64,000 nt of DNA from Candidatus Dependentiae bacterium (GCA_040878395.1 JBBDMI010000011.1:1-64000), one strand, 5' to 3'; shown: positions 1-8,234, numbered from the stretch's first letter. A program made the numbers and translations. Notes: a model not told the origin generated them from the sequence alone.

Positions 1-54
1 ACTCACAACCCCTCGCTCCCAAAGCGAGTGCGCTACCAATTGCGCCACATCCCG
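1..54 (-). tRNA. tRNA-Pro (UGG), 3' part cut off by window edge
   Basis: Read on the minus strand, the gene starts CGGGATG, followed by a normal D-arm and an anticodon stem CTCGC/GCGAG. The 7-base loop TTTGGGA puts TGG at the anticodon, which is proline. The T-arm end and acceptor 3' strand lie outside the window, so pairing of the acceptor cannot be checked. A possible -10 box, TATAAT, lies at 67-72 on the same strand, just upstream of the 5' end. Confidence 0.93.
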
Positions 55-66
55 AACCTGAATTTT

Positions 67-72
67 ATTATA
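67..72 (-). promoter_or_regulatory. Possible -10 box for tRNA-Pro
   Basis: Minus-strand TATAAT ends 13 bases before the tRNA-Pro 5' end, the spacing expected for a short tRNA leader. No convincing -35 was seen at 16-18 bases upstream, so this rests on the -10 alone. Confidence 0.35.
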
Positions 73-143
73 TTCTAAGAATGTAGAATAAAACGAATTC
101 GTTAGTAAAGATATCCTTTTTTTACCCCTTTTGCAACCTTTTT

Positions 144-734
144 TTAGGCTAATTGAGCAACTACATCCTGATCATTCATATCTTGATCTTTAACCTTAAT
201 AGAAACAGGTTCAAATTGAGCCGTAATTATATCAATATTCCCAAACAGTACATTCACCTGAATAGTGACAATAGGATCTTCATGTTCAGCATTTTTATAC
301 ACATTACGCCCAAAAGAAAGCAATGTTTCATCAGGCAGTGCTGCACGTGAAAAGAGCGCATTCACCTTCACTTTTGTAGCAATTGCAGGATTAATAAGAA
401 CCGTTTGCGAACCAAATACCGTATTTATAGTTATATCTGTTGGCTCAACAAATGCCATATGCGACAGATCAACCGTTGAAGAGCCAAAAGCAACATTATA
501 GGTTGAAATATCAGCATGGCCTTTCACTAAACTTGTACCAAAAACAACCGTTTTTTTATCCGGTTTTTCAGTGAATGGATCCATCATAATACTCAAACCT
601 AAATAAACAAATACGCAACCAAAAAATGGCCGTATCAACGGAATGGTAATATTAAGAATTGATTTCAATAAAAGTGATAAACCTAGCAATACTAAAATAG
701 CGCCCCAAATCAAACTTGGATTCATGACGATCAC
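144..734 (-). CDS. LiaF-like membrane protein (cell-wall-active antibiotic response domain)
   Basis: The 196-residue protein has two hydrophobic segments in roughly the first 50 residues. A soluble C-terminal half follows, with repeated beta-strand patterns such as VFGSSTVDLS, VFGSQTVLI and VLFGNIDI. That periodic VFG pattern is typical of the LiaF/VraT-type C-terminal domain (DUF2154-like) that tunes envelope-stress two-component systems in Firmicutes. The start is GTG at 734, overlapping the TGA of the upstream 52-residue membrane gene by 4 bases; an ATG three codons inside (725) is the alternative. No LiaR/LiaS-like kinase or regulator is in the window, so its partner is unknown. Family assignment is by pattern, not by search. 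Confidence 0.7.
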   Translation of the reverse strand: MIVMNPSLIWGAILVLLGLSLLLKSILNITIPLIRPFFGCVFVYLGLSIMMDPFTEKPDKKTVVFGTSLVKGHADISTYNVAFGSSTVDLSHMAFVEPTDITINTVFGSQTVLINPAIATKVKVNALFSRAALPDETLLSFGRNVYKNAEHEDPIVTIQVNVLFGNIDIITAQFEPVSIKVKDQDMNDQDVVAQLA

Positions 735-889
735 TTACGAGTTAGATTAAACATAATGCTCAGACCCAACAGAATCAAGAAAAAGCCCAACATAATCTCA
801 AAAGGAATAGCAATCCCATATAACTTATTTAAAATCATAGATAGACCAACCATCACTAAACCTAGTCCCCAGACCATATTTGAAAGCAT
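731..889 (-). CDS. Small two-helix membrane protein, LiaF transmembrane-domain-like
   Basis: This 52-residue protein starts MLSNMVWGLG and ends NLTRK. It consists almost entirely of two hydrophobic helices joined by a short polar turn (NKLYG), much like the N-terminal membrane half of the downstream LiaF-like protein. AAAGGA lies 7 bases before the ATG. Its TGA overlaps the GTG of the next gene, which implies translational coupling. The pair may be a duplicated or split LiaF-type module. Function is inferred only from this similarity. Confidence 0.6.
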   Translation of the reverse strand: MLSNMVWGLGLVMVGLSMILNKLYGIAIPFEIMLGFFLILLGLSIMFNLTRK

Positions 890-976
890 ACATATCCTTT
901 AAAAGCTAACTGTTCAGAAAAATACAGCTCTAAGTCTAACAAAAATAAGTAGGTTTTGAATGAAAAGATAGAAATA

Positions 977-1053
977 TGGGGTGAGTGGTGGGTCTCGAAC
1001 CCACGACCCTCAGAACCACAATCTGATGCTCTACCAACTGAGCTACACCCACC
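977..1053 (-). tRNA. tRNA-His (GUG) with encoded CCA
   Basis: Acceptor strands GTGGGTG and CACTCAC pair over 7 bp. The extra G-1 (position 1053) faces discriminator C73 (position 980), the hallmark of tRNA-His. The anticodon loop TTGTGGT gives GTG. The T-arm is at 988-1004. CCA is encoded at 977-979. A good promoter lies at 1075-1102. Confidence 0.97.
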
Positions 1054-1074
1054 ATGATTTTCTATATGCACCTA

Positions 1075-1102
1075 AGTATACGAATTTTCAGATAAAATGC
1101 AA
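1075..1102 (-). promoter_or_regulatory. Sigma-70-type promoter for tRNA-His
   Basis: On the minus strand, -35 TTGCAT (1097-1102) is separated by 16 bases from -10 TATACT (1075-1080). The predicted start is about 15 bases before the tRNA 5' end. Confidence 0.6.
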
Positions 1103-1225
1103 TATCTATTGTATAAAATCGAATATATTTTTCATCATCCACATCACGATATATCCATGCTGATAGTAAAAAATCATGAAAATGATATTCTTGCATGTGA
1201 CAACAACAAAAAAATCAACATTACA

Positions 1226-2200
1226 ATGGAACAGCATATGCATGCATCAAAACTACACATTACACTTTTAACCTTATTGACCATCAACTTATTCAGTTAT
1301 AGCAATGATGATACAAGTAAGCCGTTACCTAAGGAATTTCTTACTATATGCAAACAATTACAAGAAGATATCGGCATTGCTGATCGCGACATCACTTTCA
1401 GCATGAAGCCAATTCCAAAAGAAATGGGCGTTAAAGCATATGCGATTCATAATAAGAATATCGTTTTTGATGAAAATTGGTTAACCGGTCTTTACAATAC
1501 TCAATACGGTTCAAGGTCATATTGGTATTGGTGCATGTATTTTATGCCATATCATCGGATCGATAGCCATAGATTTAAACAAACAGCACTTCATGAGCTG
1601 CATCACATAAAATATAATCATTGCTTAAGCAAACAAAGATATCTAATGCACAGCTTTAAACGCAATATAGCTATTGTAAAAAAAGAGCATGCCAATACAA
1701 GTGGTGCAATTGCATTATTGGCAGCTCTTTCAGGAAAACATTTAAAGAAACCGCATGCACTTTATGGACAAATGATCGCCTTGTATTCAGCGCTCTTCTA
1801 CTTTGGATATTATGCAAATCTCGGAACATTAGCCTATTGCAATGCAATTAATCGAGCAGAAAAAATGGAAGCTGATCTTGGAGCTTATTATCATCAAGCC
1901 AAAAAAAGTGGATTAATATTTGTTGAAAATATAGGAAATACAATAACAACACACCCTACTACCGATGATTCACTTCAGTATACAACGCATCTTGCTCATA
2001 AATTAAAACATGATTCGACCATTGATGAATCAATTATACAAAGTCTTAAATTAAAGTATTTAATGGAGCAATTTGTATCATTCAAATTAGTAAAAGAACC
2101 TTCGCCATTATCAATGCCCAAAATTACTGACTACAATTTTTGGGGTGCCGGCTATATGATTACTGTTGATATGCCAGACGAACCTGTCTCATCAGAGTAA
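1226..2200 (+). CDS. Secreted M48-like zinc metallopeptidase
   Basis: The protein is about 324 residues from the chosen start. It carries HELHH (zinc ligands and catalytic Glu of an HExxH site) and, about 90 residues later, EKMEADLGAY, which matches the third-ligand ExxAD motif of peptidase family M48. The N-terminus (MHASKLHITLLTLLTINLFS) looks like a signal peptide, so it probably acts in the envelope or outside the cell. The frame stays open upstream to 1097, but the residues there are not signal-like; 1226 or 1238 places a hydrophobic segment right at the start. No strong ribosome binding site helps choose. A hydrophobic stretch between the two motifs (residues about 170-210) may be a membrane segment. 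The substrate is unknown. Confidence 0.7.
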   Translation: MEQHMHASKLHITLLTLLTINLFSYSNDDTSKPLPKEFLTICKQLQEDIGIADRDITFSMKPIPKEMGVKAYAIHNKNIVFDENWLTGLYNTQYGSRSYWYWCMYFMPYHRIDSHRFKQTALHELHHIKYNHCLSKQRYLMHSFKRNIAIVKKEHANTSGAIALLAALSGKHLKKPHALYGQMIALYSALFYFGYYANLGTLAYCNAINRAEKMEADLGAYYHQAKKSGLIFVENIGNTITTHPTTDDSLQYTTHLAHKLKHDSTIDESIIQSLKLKYLMEQFVSFKLVKEPSPLSMPKITDYNFWGAGYMITVDMPDEPVSSE

Positions 2201-2343
2201 TCCTCTCATTATTCAGCTTACGAAAACTCCATCTTCTCCTGGGTATCCTTATAGTACAATTCAAATATTTATGTTAATATATAAGTTACTATAAAAGCAT
2301 AAATAGGTAAAAAAGCTAAATTTAAAGCGAAGGTAGATAAAAA

Positions 2344-4911
2344 ATGAAAACAAAACAATCAGATCGCAATTGGATCAAAATAAAAGGTGCGCGAGAACAT
2401 AACCTAAAAAATATAGATGTCGCGATTCCAAAAGATACCCTCACTATCATTACGGGTCCGTCAGGCTCCGGCAAAAGTTCATTAGCATTAGATATTCTTT
2501 TCACCGAAGGTAAACGACGGTATATGGAATCACTTTCATCATATGCGCGCCAATTTTTAGGGGTAGCTAAAAAACCTGATGTAGATTCGATTGAAGGATT
2601 ATGCCCTTCAATTGCAATTGAACAAAAAACAGTCGGACACAATCCACGATCTACCGTTGGAACCATCACAGAACTATATGATTATTTACGTGTGCTTTAT
2701 GCCCGTATTGGAACCATACATTGCCCAAATTGCCATGCAAAAATTCATGCCGAATCACCTGAACATATCACCTCAATGATTTTAAACTCTTTTGATCAAC
2801 AAACCATTTTACTTGCAGCTCCATTAGCGCATGAAAAAAAAGGCTCATTTGAAAAAGAGCTACAAGATTTATTTGCAAAAGGGTATTACCGTTTTATCAT
2901 CGATGGAAAACAGTATCGATTTAAATCAGAAGAAGAAATCCAACAGTTAAAACTAAAAAAAACGTTCAAACACACCATTGATATTCTTCTGGATGCAATT
3001 GAAATCAGCAAAGATGAACAATCACGCGTGCAAGAAGCAATTGAAAAAGCATTCAATCTAACCAAAGGTATGTGTAAACTTATTATTGGAGATCAAAGCT
3101 ATAGCTATTCATCTGAACGCATGTGTATCGATTGCGCTGAATCAATACCTGAACTTGAACCCCGTGCATTCTCTTTCAACTCTCCCATTGGCGCATGTGA
3201 CGATTGTCATGGTATTGGCTTCATTCATGAATGGCCATGGGGTGACAATGATAAAGATGCATGGAAAGAAAGATACCCTGACTTTTTTGCCGATAAATAT
3301 GCAAAAGAAATTACTTGCACAAGCTGTATGGGAAGACGACTCAACAAGTATGCGCTTGCAGTCACGATTGGAGAACAAAACATTTATGACATCTGCAATA
3401 TTTCAATAAAAGAACTTTTAGCATTCTTTAAAAACTTAACACTTGAAACAACAAAACAAGAAATTGCCGGTGGACTAATCAAAGAGATTACCAATCGAGT
3501 AAGATTCTTGAATGATGTGGGTCTTTCTTATTTATCACTCAATCGTACCGCACGCACTTTATCCGGCGGTGAAGGTCAACGCATTCGTTTGGCAACACAA
3601 ATTGGATCTGCATTAAGTGGTGTACTGTATGTCCTTGATGAACCAAGTATTGGACTGCATCAACGCGACAACGATCGTTTAATTGACACACTCAAAGCAT
3701 TACGCGATCAAGGAAACACTGTTGTGGTGGTTGAGCATGACATTGACACCATGAAACAATCTGATTACATCATCGATATGGGCCCTGCAGCCGGCGTACT
3801 CGGTGGAAACATTACCGCAGTCGGTAAACCGCAAGATATTCAAAAAAATAGCAATTCATTAAGTGGCGCATATTTAAGCGGCAAAAAACAGATCGCATTA
3901 CCTGATGTCACTCGCAAACCAACTGGACACCTACAGCTTACACATGCAACAAAAAACAATTTAAAAAATATCGAAACAAGATTCCCTCTTGGTGTTTTTT
4001 GTGGCATCTCAGGCGTTTCAGGATCAGGAAAAAGTACACTGATTATGCAAGAGTTGGTGCCACAATTAAAACGTGAACTCAATACAATAAAAACAAATAA
4101 AAATGATACCGATCTTATTGGTGCAGAACAAATTGAAAACATGGTGGTCATTGATCAAAGCCCAATCGGCAGAACACCTCGATCTAATCCCGTAACCTAT
4201 TTAGGTATTTTTGATAGCATTCGCATGTTGTTTGCATCATTACCTGAAAGTAAAATTCGTGGTTATAAAGTTGGACGCTTTAGTTTTAATGTGCCATCGG
4301 GTAGATGTTTTGAATGCAATGGTGATGGCCAAATCAAAGTTACCATGCATTTTTTGCCTGAAGTAACCATGCTATGCAAAACATGTAAAGGTAAACGGTA
4401 CAACCGTGAAACATTACAAATTACCTTCAAAGAAAAAAACATTGCAGATGTTTTACAAATGACTACATATGAAGCATTGCAATTCTTTGAATCTCATCAA
4501 CGCATCGCTAAACGCCTTAAATTATTATGTGATGTTGGACTTGATTATCTCAAACTTGGTCAACCTTCAACCACCTTATCCGGCGGTGAAGCACAACGCA
4601 TTAAACTGGTCAATGAACTAGCAAAACGTGGTAACAATACATTATATATTCTTGATGAGCCCACTACCGGTTTACACAATCATGACATAGCAAAACTACT
4701 ACAAGTGCTCAATACATTAGTTGACAAAGGCAACTCTATGATCGTTATCGAACATAATATTGATGTATTAAAAACAGTTGATTGGTTAATTGACCTTGGC
4801 CCTGAAGGCGGGGATGAAGGCGGTTTTATTGTTGCACAAGGCACACCGAAACAAGTAAGTGAAAGCAAACAAAGTCATACAGCACGCTACTTAAAGCAAT
4901 ATTTTGCCTAA
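2344..4911 (+). CDS. uvrA: Excinuclease ABC subunit UvrA, internally shortened
   Basis: This is the damage-recognition ATPase of nucleotide excision repair. It has two ABC modules: Walker A GPSGSGKSS (about residues 38-46) with signature LSGGEGQRIRL (about 405), and GVSGSGKST (about 556) with LSGGEAQRIKL (about 743). Zinc modules are visible as CPNC near 125, CIDC...CDDC near 260-288, and CFEC...CKTC near 654-678. At 855 residues it is roughly 85-90 shorter than typical UvrA. The shortfall lies between CDDC (about 285) and CTSC (about 325), a stretch of roughly 130 residues in E. coli and about 40 here. No uvrB or uvrC is in the window. Confidence 0.97.
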   Translation: MKTKQSDRNWIKIKGAREHNLKNIDVAIPKDTLTIITGPSGSGKSSLALDILFTEGKRRYMESLSSYARQFLGVAKKPDVDSIEGLCPSIAIEQKTVGHNPRSTVGTITELYDYLRVLYARIGTIHCPNCHAKIHAESPEHITSMILNSFDQQTILLAAPLAHEKKGSFEKELQDLFAKGYYRFIIDGKQYRFKSEEEIQQLKLKKTFKHTIDILLDAIEISKDEQSRVQEAIEKAFNLTKGMCKLIIGDQSYSYSSERMCIDCAESIPELEPRAFSFNSPIGACDDCHGIGFIHEWPWGDNDKDAWKERYPDFFADKYAKEITCTSCMGRRLNKYALAVTIGEQNIYDICNISIKELLAFFKNLTLETTKQEIAGGLIKEITNRVRFLNDVGLSYLSLNRTARTLSGGEGQRIRLATQIGSALSGVLYVLDEPSIGLHQRDNDRLIDTLKALRDQGNTVVVVEHDIDTMKQSDYIIDMGPAAGVLGGNITAVGKPQDIQKNSNSLSGAYLSGKKQIALPDVTRKPTGHLQLTHATKNNLKNIETRFPLGVFCGISGVSGSGKSTLIMQELVPQLKRELNTIKTNKNDTDLIGAEQIENMVVIDQSPIGRTPRSNPVTYLGIFDSIRMLFASLPESKIRGYKVGRFSFNVPSGRCFECNGDGQIKVTMHFLPEVTMLCKTCKGKRYNRETLQITFKEKNIADVLQMTTYEALQFFESHQRIAKRLKLLCDVGLDYLKLGQPSTTLSGGEAQRIKLVNELAKRGNNTLYILDEPTTGLHNHDIAKLLQVLNTLVDKGNSMIVIEHNIDVLKTVDWLIDLGPEGGDEGGFIVAQGTPKQVSESKQSHTARYLKQYFA

Positions 4912-4994
4912 AGCAATGAGTTGGTTATATATAACCTGAAAAAACTCTGATTGTAACCTTGCCCACCTATCCTTACCATATTGCATATACAACC

Positions 4995-5022
4995 TTGCAT
5001 ATATAAAAAAAAATGATATAAT
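4995..5022 (+). promoter_or_regulatory. Promoter upstream of the CPBP-type protease gene
   Basis: TTGCAT (4995-5000) and TATAAT (5017-5022) are separated by 16 bases, about 45 bases before the ATG of the next gene. AGAGG lies close to that ATG. Confidence 0.55.
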
Positions 5023-5068
5023 TACTATTAGAATAATTCTTATTTTTTTTAAGTAAAAAGAGGTTAAA

Positions 5069-5869
5069 ATGAAAAAACCATTGTTTTTATTAGCTATAAT
5101 GTTCGTCTATACTAATGCATATTCTGCTTCAGGTGAAAATACATTAGAGAAAAACTGGATGCAAAAGGCAGGAACCTTTTGCGCCAAACATCCAATAGAT
5201 ATCGCCCTTGGCGCTTTTGCATTAGCAGCAGGCTCTTACGCGCTTGCATCACCATCCTCTGCTGTTGAAAAATTAGAAAAACTTTCCAACTATAGACTAA
5301 TTCTCAACGCCTCAGCCTTTGCCGGAGGCTGCTATTCACTCGGCTTTATCACGAATGCAATGTTAGGACAGGAGCATCGACTACCATCTGTTAGCGAAAC
5401 TATAAAAAAAGATCTGCTTGGTTCTCAACAAGCTATAGGAAAAACTCACCAAAAGCCAAGTGTTCTTACCAGCCTTGGCCATGCCGGTCGGTTTGCTTTA
5501 TACAATATGGCTTTGCATGCAGGATTAACAGGATTAACACCTGCTCTCTTTCATGAGCAAAATGAATCAGCGAGTAAACAGATCTGCCTAAGAATATCGC
5601 CAATAAAGTTCATATTGCTGGCCCCTTTGATAGAGGAAATAATATTTACCTATGTACCACACATAATTTGCAGGAACACTATAAACAAAAAATATGCTCA
5701 ATTTGTTATGCCATTTGTTTTTGGCTTAGGGCATATCCAATATAACTATATAGGCATGCTGAGCTGCGCTTGCACAAATTTTTTAAATCATCGAAGCTTA
5801 ATTGCACATCCTGAACATGCTGCAACGCCTTATCTGAACCATGCTATAAACAACGCTCTGGCATTGTGA
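5069..5869 (+). CDS. CPBP-family (Rce1/CAAX-like) membrane protease candidate
   Basis: The 266-residue protein begins with a signal-like segment (MKKPLFLLAIMFVYTNAYSA) and has several hydrophobic stretches. In the C-terminal third the three CPBP motifs appear in order: a paired Glu (APLIEEIIF, about 186-194), FGLGH (about 217-221) and HAINN near the C-terminus. The paired Glu and the two His are the catalytic and metal-site residues of the family. The usual Arg after EExxx is replaced here (EEIIFTY), so activity is uncertain. Bacterial CPBP proteins are often bacteriocin-immunity or membrane-processing proteases; nothing nearby shows the substrate. Confidence 0.65.
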   Translation: MKKPLFLLAIMFVYTNAYSASGENTLEKNWMQKAGTFCAKHPIDIALGAFALAAGSYALASPSSAVEKLEKLSNYRLILNASAFAGGCYSLGFITNAMLGQEHRLPSVSETIKKDLLGSQQAIGKTHQKPSVLTSLGHAGRFALYNMALHAGLTGLTPALFHEQNESASKQICLRISPIKFILLAPLIEEIIFTYVPHIICRNTINKKYAQFVMPFVFGLGHIQYNYIGMLSCACTNFLNHRSLIAHPEHAATPYLNHAINNALAL

Positions 5870-6016
5870 TACCATGTTGAAGTCTTAAGTAAAACCTTAT
5901 TTTTGAGGATAAGTATACTTTGAACTGCGCGCAACTTAACAAAAGTTACTATAAGATAGCTATTTTCACAATTACGTTGCAGAAAACAAATTATTGCGCA
6001 CTATTCTAGAACATGC
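5870..6016. other. Intergenic stretch without a gene call
   Basis: There is no open frame of useful length. The sequence is AT-rich with one GC-rich patch (ACTGCGCGCAACTT near 5925) and ends in the terminator at 6017. A short transcript ending there is possible, but no clear promoter was found. Confidence 0.4.
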
Positions 6017-6052
6017 AAAAAGCCAAGGTTTATACACCTTGGCTTTTTTTAA
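6017..6052. terminator. Bidirectional rho-independent terminator
   Basis: AAGCCAAGG and CCTTGGCTT form a perfect stem around TTTATACA, with a T-run on the right and an A-run on the left. It can stop transcripts from the protease gene on the plus strand and from secD/tRNA-Met on the minus strand. Confidence 0.85.
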
Positions 6053-6061
6053 ATTTACATA

Positions 6062-6147
6062 TCATAAGCGTCCTTCGAAAAAGCAAAATCATTACCCTAA
6101 ACGAAAAAGACTGGCCTGCCAGACGAAGTTCCGTTAGGAACGAAGAC
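6062..6147. repeat. GC-rich repeat-like cassette fused to the tRNA-Met 3' end
   Basis: This stretch contains GACTGGCCTGCCAGACGAAG and ends AACGAAGACTGG, whose last three bases are the tRNA CCA. The same AACGAAGACTGG ends the segment beside tRNA-Leu (7981-8100), which also has a matching GCCAGGCGAAG block. It contains the internal dyad CTGGCCTGCCAG. It looks like a dispersed intergenic repeat family member rather than random spacer. Confidence 0.5.
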
Positions 6148-6227
<80 letters not shown>

Positions 6228-6246
6228 AAATTTCTTAGATAGTTAT

Positions 6247-6274
6247 AGTATACACTAAATACTTAGTTTTTGAA
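6247..6274 (-). promoter_or_regulatory. Possible own promoter for tRNA-Met, inside the secD 3' end
   Basis: Minus-strand TTCAAA (6269-6274), a 16-base spacer and TATACT (6247-6252) overlap the last codons of secD. The tRNA could therefore be transcribed independently of secD. Confidence 0.45.
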
Positions 6275-7844
6275 GCTTAAAATTACTTAAAATAAAGGTA
6301 AATATAGACCTTAGGAAAAACAAGCCGGTAATCAATGTTGAAATAATACCGATCATCATAGTAACTGCAAATCCTTGGATTGGACCTGTACCAAATTTAT
6401 ACAATACTATACCAACAATAAAGGTAGTAATGTTACCATCTAAAATAACCCACTGTGCATTTGAAAATCCTTGTTGAACTGCAGTTTTTATTGGCATACC
6501 TTTTGCAAGCTCTTCTTTTATTCTTTCGTAGATCAAAATTGATGCATCAATTGCCATACCGATAGTCAACACCATACCCGCAATGCCAGGTAATGTTAAG
6601 GTAGCACCAAAACGTGCCAAACCAAACAGAATAAGAATCAGATTATACACCAATGCCAAGAATGCAAAGACACCGGAAACTTTGTAATAAAAAACACCGA
6701 AAATAAATACCAACCCTAAACCAACTAGACATGACATCAAGCCACGATTAATTGATTCTTGTCCTAATGATGGACCAACTTGACGTTCTTCTTCAAAAGT
6801 TAATGGAGCTACAAATGAACCTGATTTTAATAGCAGCGCAAGCTCTTTGGCTTCGTTAGCATCAAAGTTACCGGTAATTCTACCCTCGTTTCTAATACTG
6901 CTGCTAATACGTGGAGCTGTGATTACAACGCCATCAAGAACAATTGCTAAATTTTTTCCATGATTTCTGCTGGTTAATTCATAAAATTTATTTCCGCCTT
7001 CAGGATTCCAACGGAAAGAAACTATCCATTGACGCTCGTCTAATGAACCTTTTGCATCCGCAAGCAATCTTCCAGTCAATTCAGAATAACGTGGAACTAA
7101 ATAATAACCGGTAACTTCACCTTGTACCATACGGCCAGGTACAATTTCCATATCAGATGGAATTTCACCATCAAGTTCATATAAAATATCTTCTTCTGTT
7201 CGTCCGTTGGCTTCTACTAATTTAAATTCCAATACTGCAGCTTTACCAATCATAGCTTTAGCTTTTTGTGGATCGGAAATATCTGGAAGTTCTACAATAA
7301 TATTACGCTCACCTTGTTGTGAAATCGGCGTTTCAGATACACCTAATTTATCAATACGTGTTCTGATCACTTCAATATTACGCTCAACAGCATCACGCTT
7401 AACACGCAATTCTTCTGCTGGATTATAACGAATAATAACACTAGCAGCTTCAGTTTTCACTACTAAATCGCGACGATATTGTTCTTGAATAAAGGTAGCA
7501 ATCTGTTGCGCAACCATTGGAGACTCATAAGAAAAAATAAGTTTGTATGAACTTACTTTTCCACCCTCTTGCTCAGTTACTATAACCGGCGCAATTTCGG
7601 TTGAAACTTGTACCGGATAATTTGCAGCTGCAGTCTGTTTTTTTAATGTTTGCATCAATTCTAGCAATCGCGCTTCTATAGCTTTTTCTGCTTGAACTTC
7701 TAAAGTAATATAAGTACCACCTACAAGATCAATCCCAAAGCGTAAACTTTCACGCAAAGGATGCAAATAATATAAACAAAAACCTGCTAACGCCACCCAG
7801 AAAAAAAGCGTTGATCCAAAAATTTTTTGCGCTGTGGTATTCAT
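6255..7844 (-). CDS. secD: Protein translocase subunit SecD
   Basis: SecD works with SecF and SecYEG in the inner membrane, using the proton or sodium gradient to pull exported proteins through. The 529-residue protein has an N-terminal membrane helix, the conserved GIDLVGGTYITLE segment (about 37-50), a large periplasmic P1 region, and a C-terminal block of five or so helices. That block contains GMAIDASILIYERIKEEL, the RND-type motif with the key Asp. AAGGAG precedes the ATG closely. SecF usually follows directly or is fused; here the next feature is a tRNA, so secF must be elsewhere. Confidence 0.95.
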   Translation of the reverse strand: MNTTAQKIFGSTLFFWVALAGFCLYYLHPLRESLRFGIDLVGGTYITLEVQAEKAIEARLLELMQTLKKQTAAANYPVQVSTEIAPVIVTEQEGGKVSSYKLIFSYESPMVAQQIATFIQEQYRRDLVVKTEAASVIIRYNPAEELRVKRDAVERNIEVIRTRIDKLGVSETPISQQGERNIIVELPDISDPQKAKAMIGKAAVLEFKLVEANGRTEEDILYELDGEIPSDMEIVPGRMVQGEVTGYYLVPRYSELTGRLLADAKGSLDERQWIVSFRWNPEGGNKFYELTSRNHGKNLAIVLDGVVITAPRISSSIRNEGRITGNFDANEAKELALLLKSGSFVAPLTFEEERQVGPSLGQESINRGLMSCLVGLGLVFIFGVFYYKVSGVFAFLALVYNLILILFGLARFGATLTLPGIAGMVLTIGMAIDASILIYERIKEELAKGMPIKTAVQQGFSNAQWVILDGNITTFIVGIVLYKFGTGPIQGFAVTMMIGIISTLITGLFFLRSIFTFILSNFKLQKLSI

Positions 7845-7980
7845 ACAAAAACTCCTTAAAAGATATTATTTTTTCACTCTCTATATTTTTTCCTGCTTCT
7901 TGTTTCTTTACAAACGAGAAAACTATTTTCTATTCATATCATAAAAAATAGCCCTTCCTACAAAGAACAAACAAACAAAA

Positions 7981-8100
7981 AATTGGCCTCTACTTTGCTC
8001 TTCGAACTTCGAGGAACAGACTTGCCAGGCGAAGCTTATCGAGTCGGCCGTGTCCGGCATAGCCATAGGCGACGACGGAAAAACCCGGATAAACGAAGAC
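7981..8100. repeat. GC-rich repeat-like cassette fused to the tRNA-Leu 3' end
   Basis: This 120-base block is clearly richer in GC than its surroundings and rich in short dyads (TTCGAACTTCGA, GGCCGTGTCCGGC, GGCATAGCCATAGGC). It ends AACGAAGAC, followed by TGG, the tRNA CCA complement. It shares AACGAAGACTGG and GCCAGGCGAAG with the tRNA-Met flank. Frames through it stay open across the tRNA, but these are artefacts of its composition, not a credible gene. Confidence 0.55.
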
Positions 8101-8186
8101 TGGTGCCGAGGAGGGGACTCGAACCCCTACAGGATTTCTCCCACAAGTCCCTTAAACTTGCGTGTCTACCATTTCACCACCTCGGC
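8101..8186 (-). tRNA. tRNA-Leu with AAG anticodon, encoded CCA
   Basis: This is a class II tRNA: acceptor GCCGAGG/CCTCGGC, Leu-type D-arm, a long variable arm (GGGA/TCCT stem) and T-arm AGGGG/CCCCT. The only 5-bp anticodon stem is CAAGT/ACTTG, enclosing TTAAGGG. With U33 in place, the anticodon is AAG. An A at position 34 is rare in bacteria outside tRNA-Arg(ACG). It would read CUN if deaminated to inosine. Confidence 0.93.
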
Positions 8187-8205
8187 ATCAACAAATATAC
8201 GCAAA

Positions 8206-8234
8206 AATGTATCACAATTCCGTATAATTGGCAA
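8206..8234 (-). promoter_or_regulatory. Promoter for tRNA-Leu
   Basis: Minus-strand TTGCCA (8229-8234), a 17-base spacer and TACATT (8206-8211), with TGA giving an extended -10. It sits about 20 bases before the tRNA 5' end. Confidence 0.6.

Noticed and set aside
862-1163. Short frames over the tRNA-His gene on both strands
   Set aside because: They cover a complete tRNA with G-1 and CCA; the frames are by-products of its sequence.
8101-8186. Reading the tRNA-Leu anticodon as UAA
   Set aside because: Shifting the loop by one base to place TAA destroys the anticodon stem; only CAAGT/ACTTG pairs.
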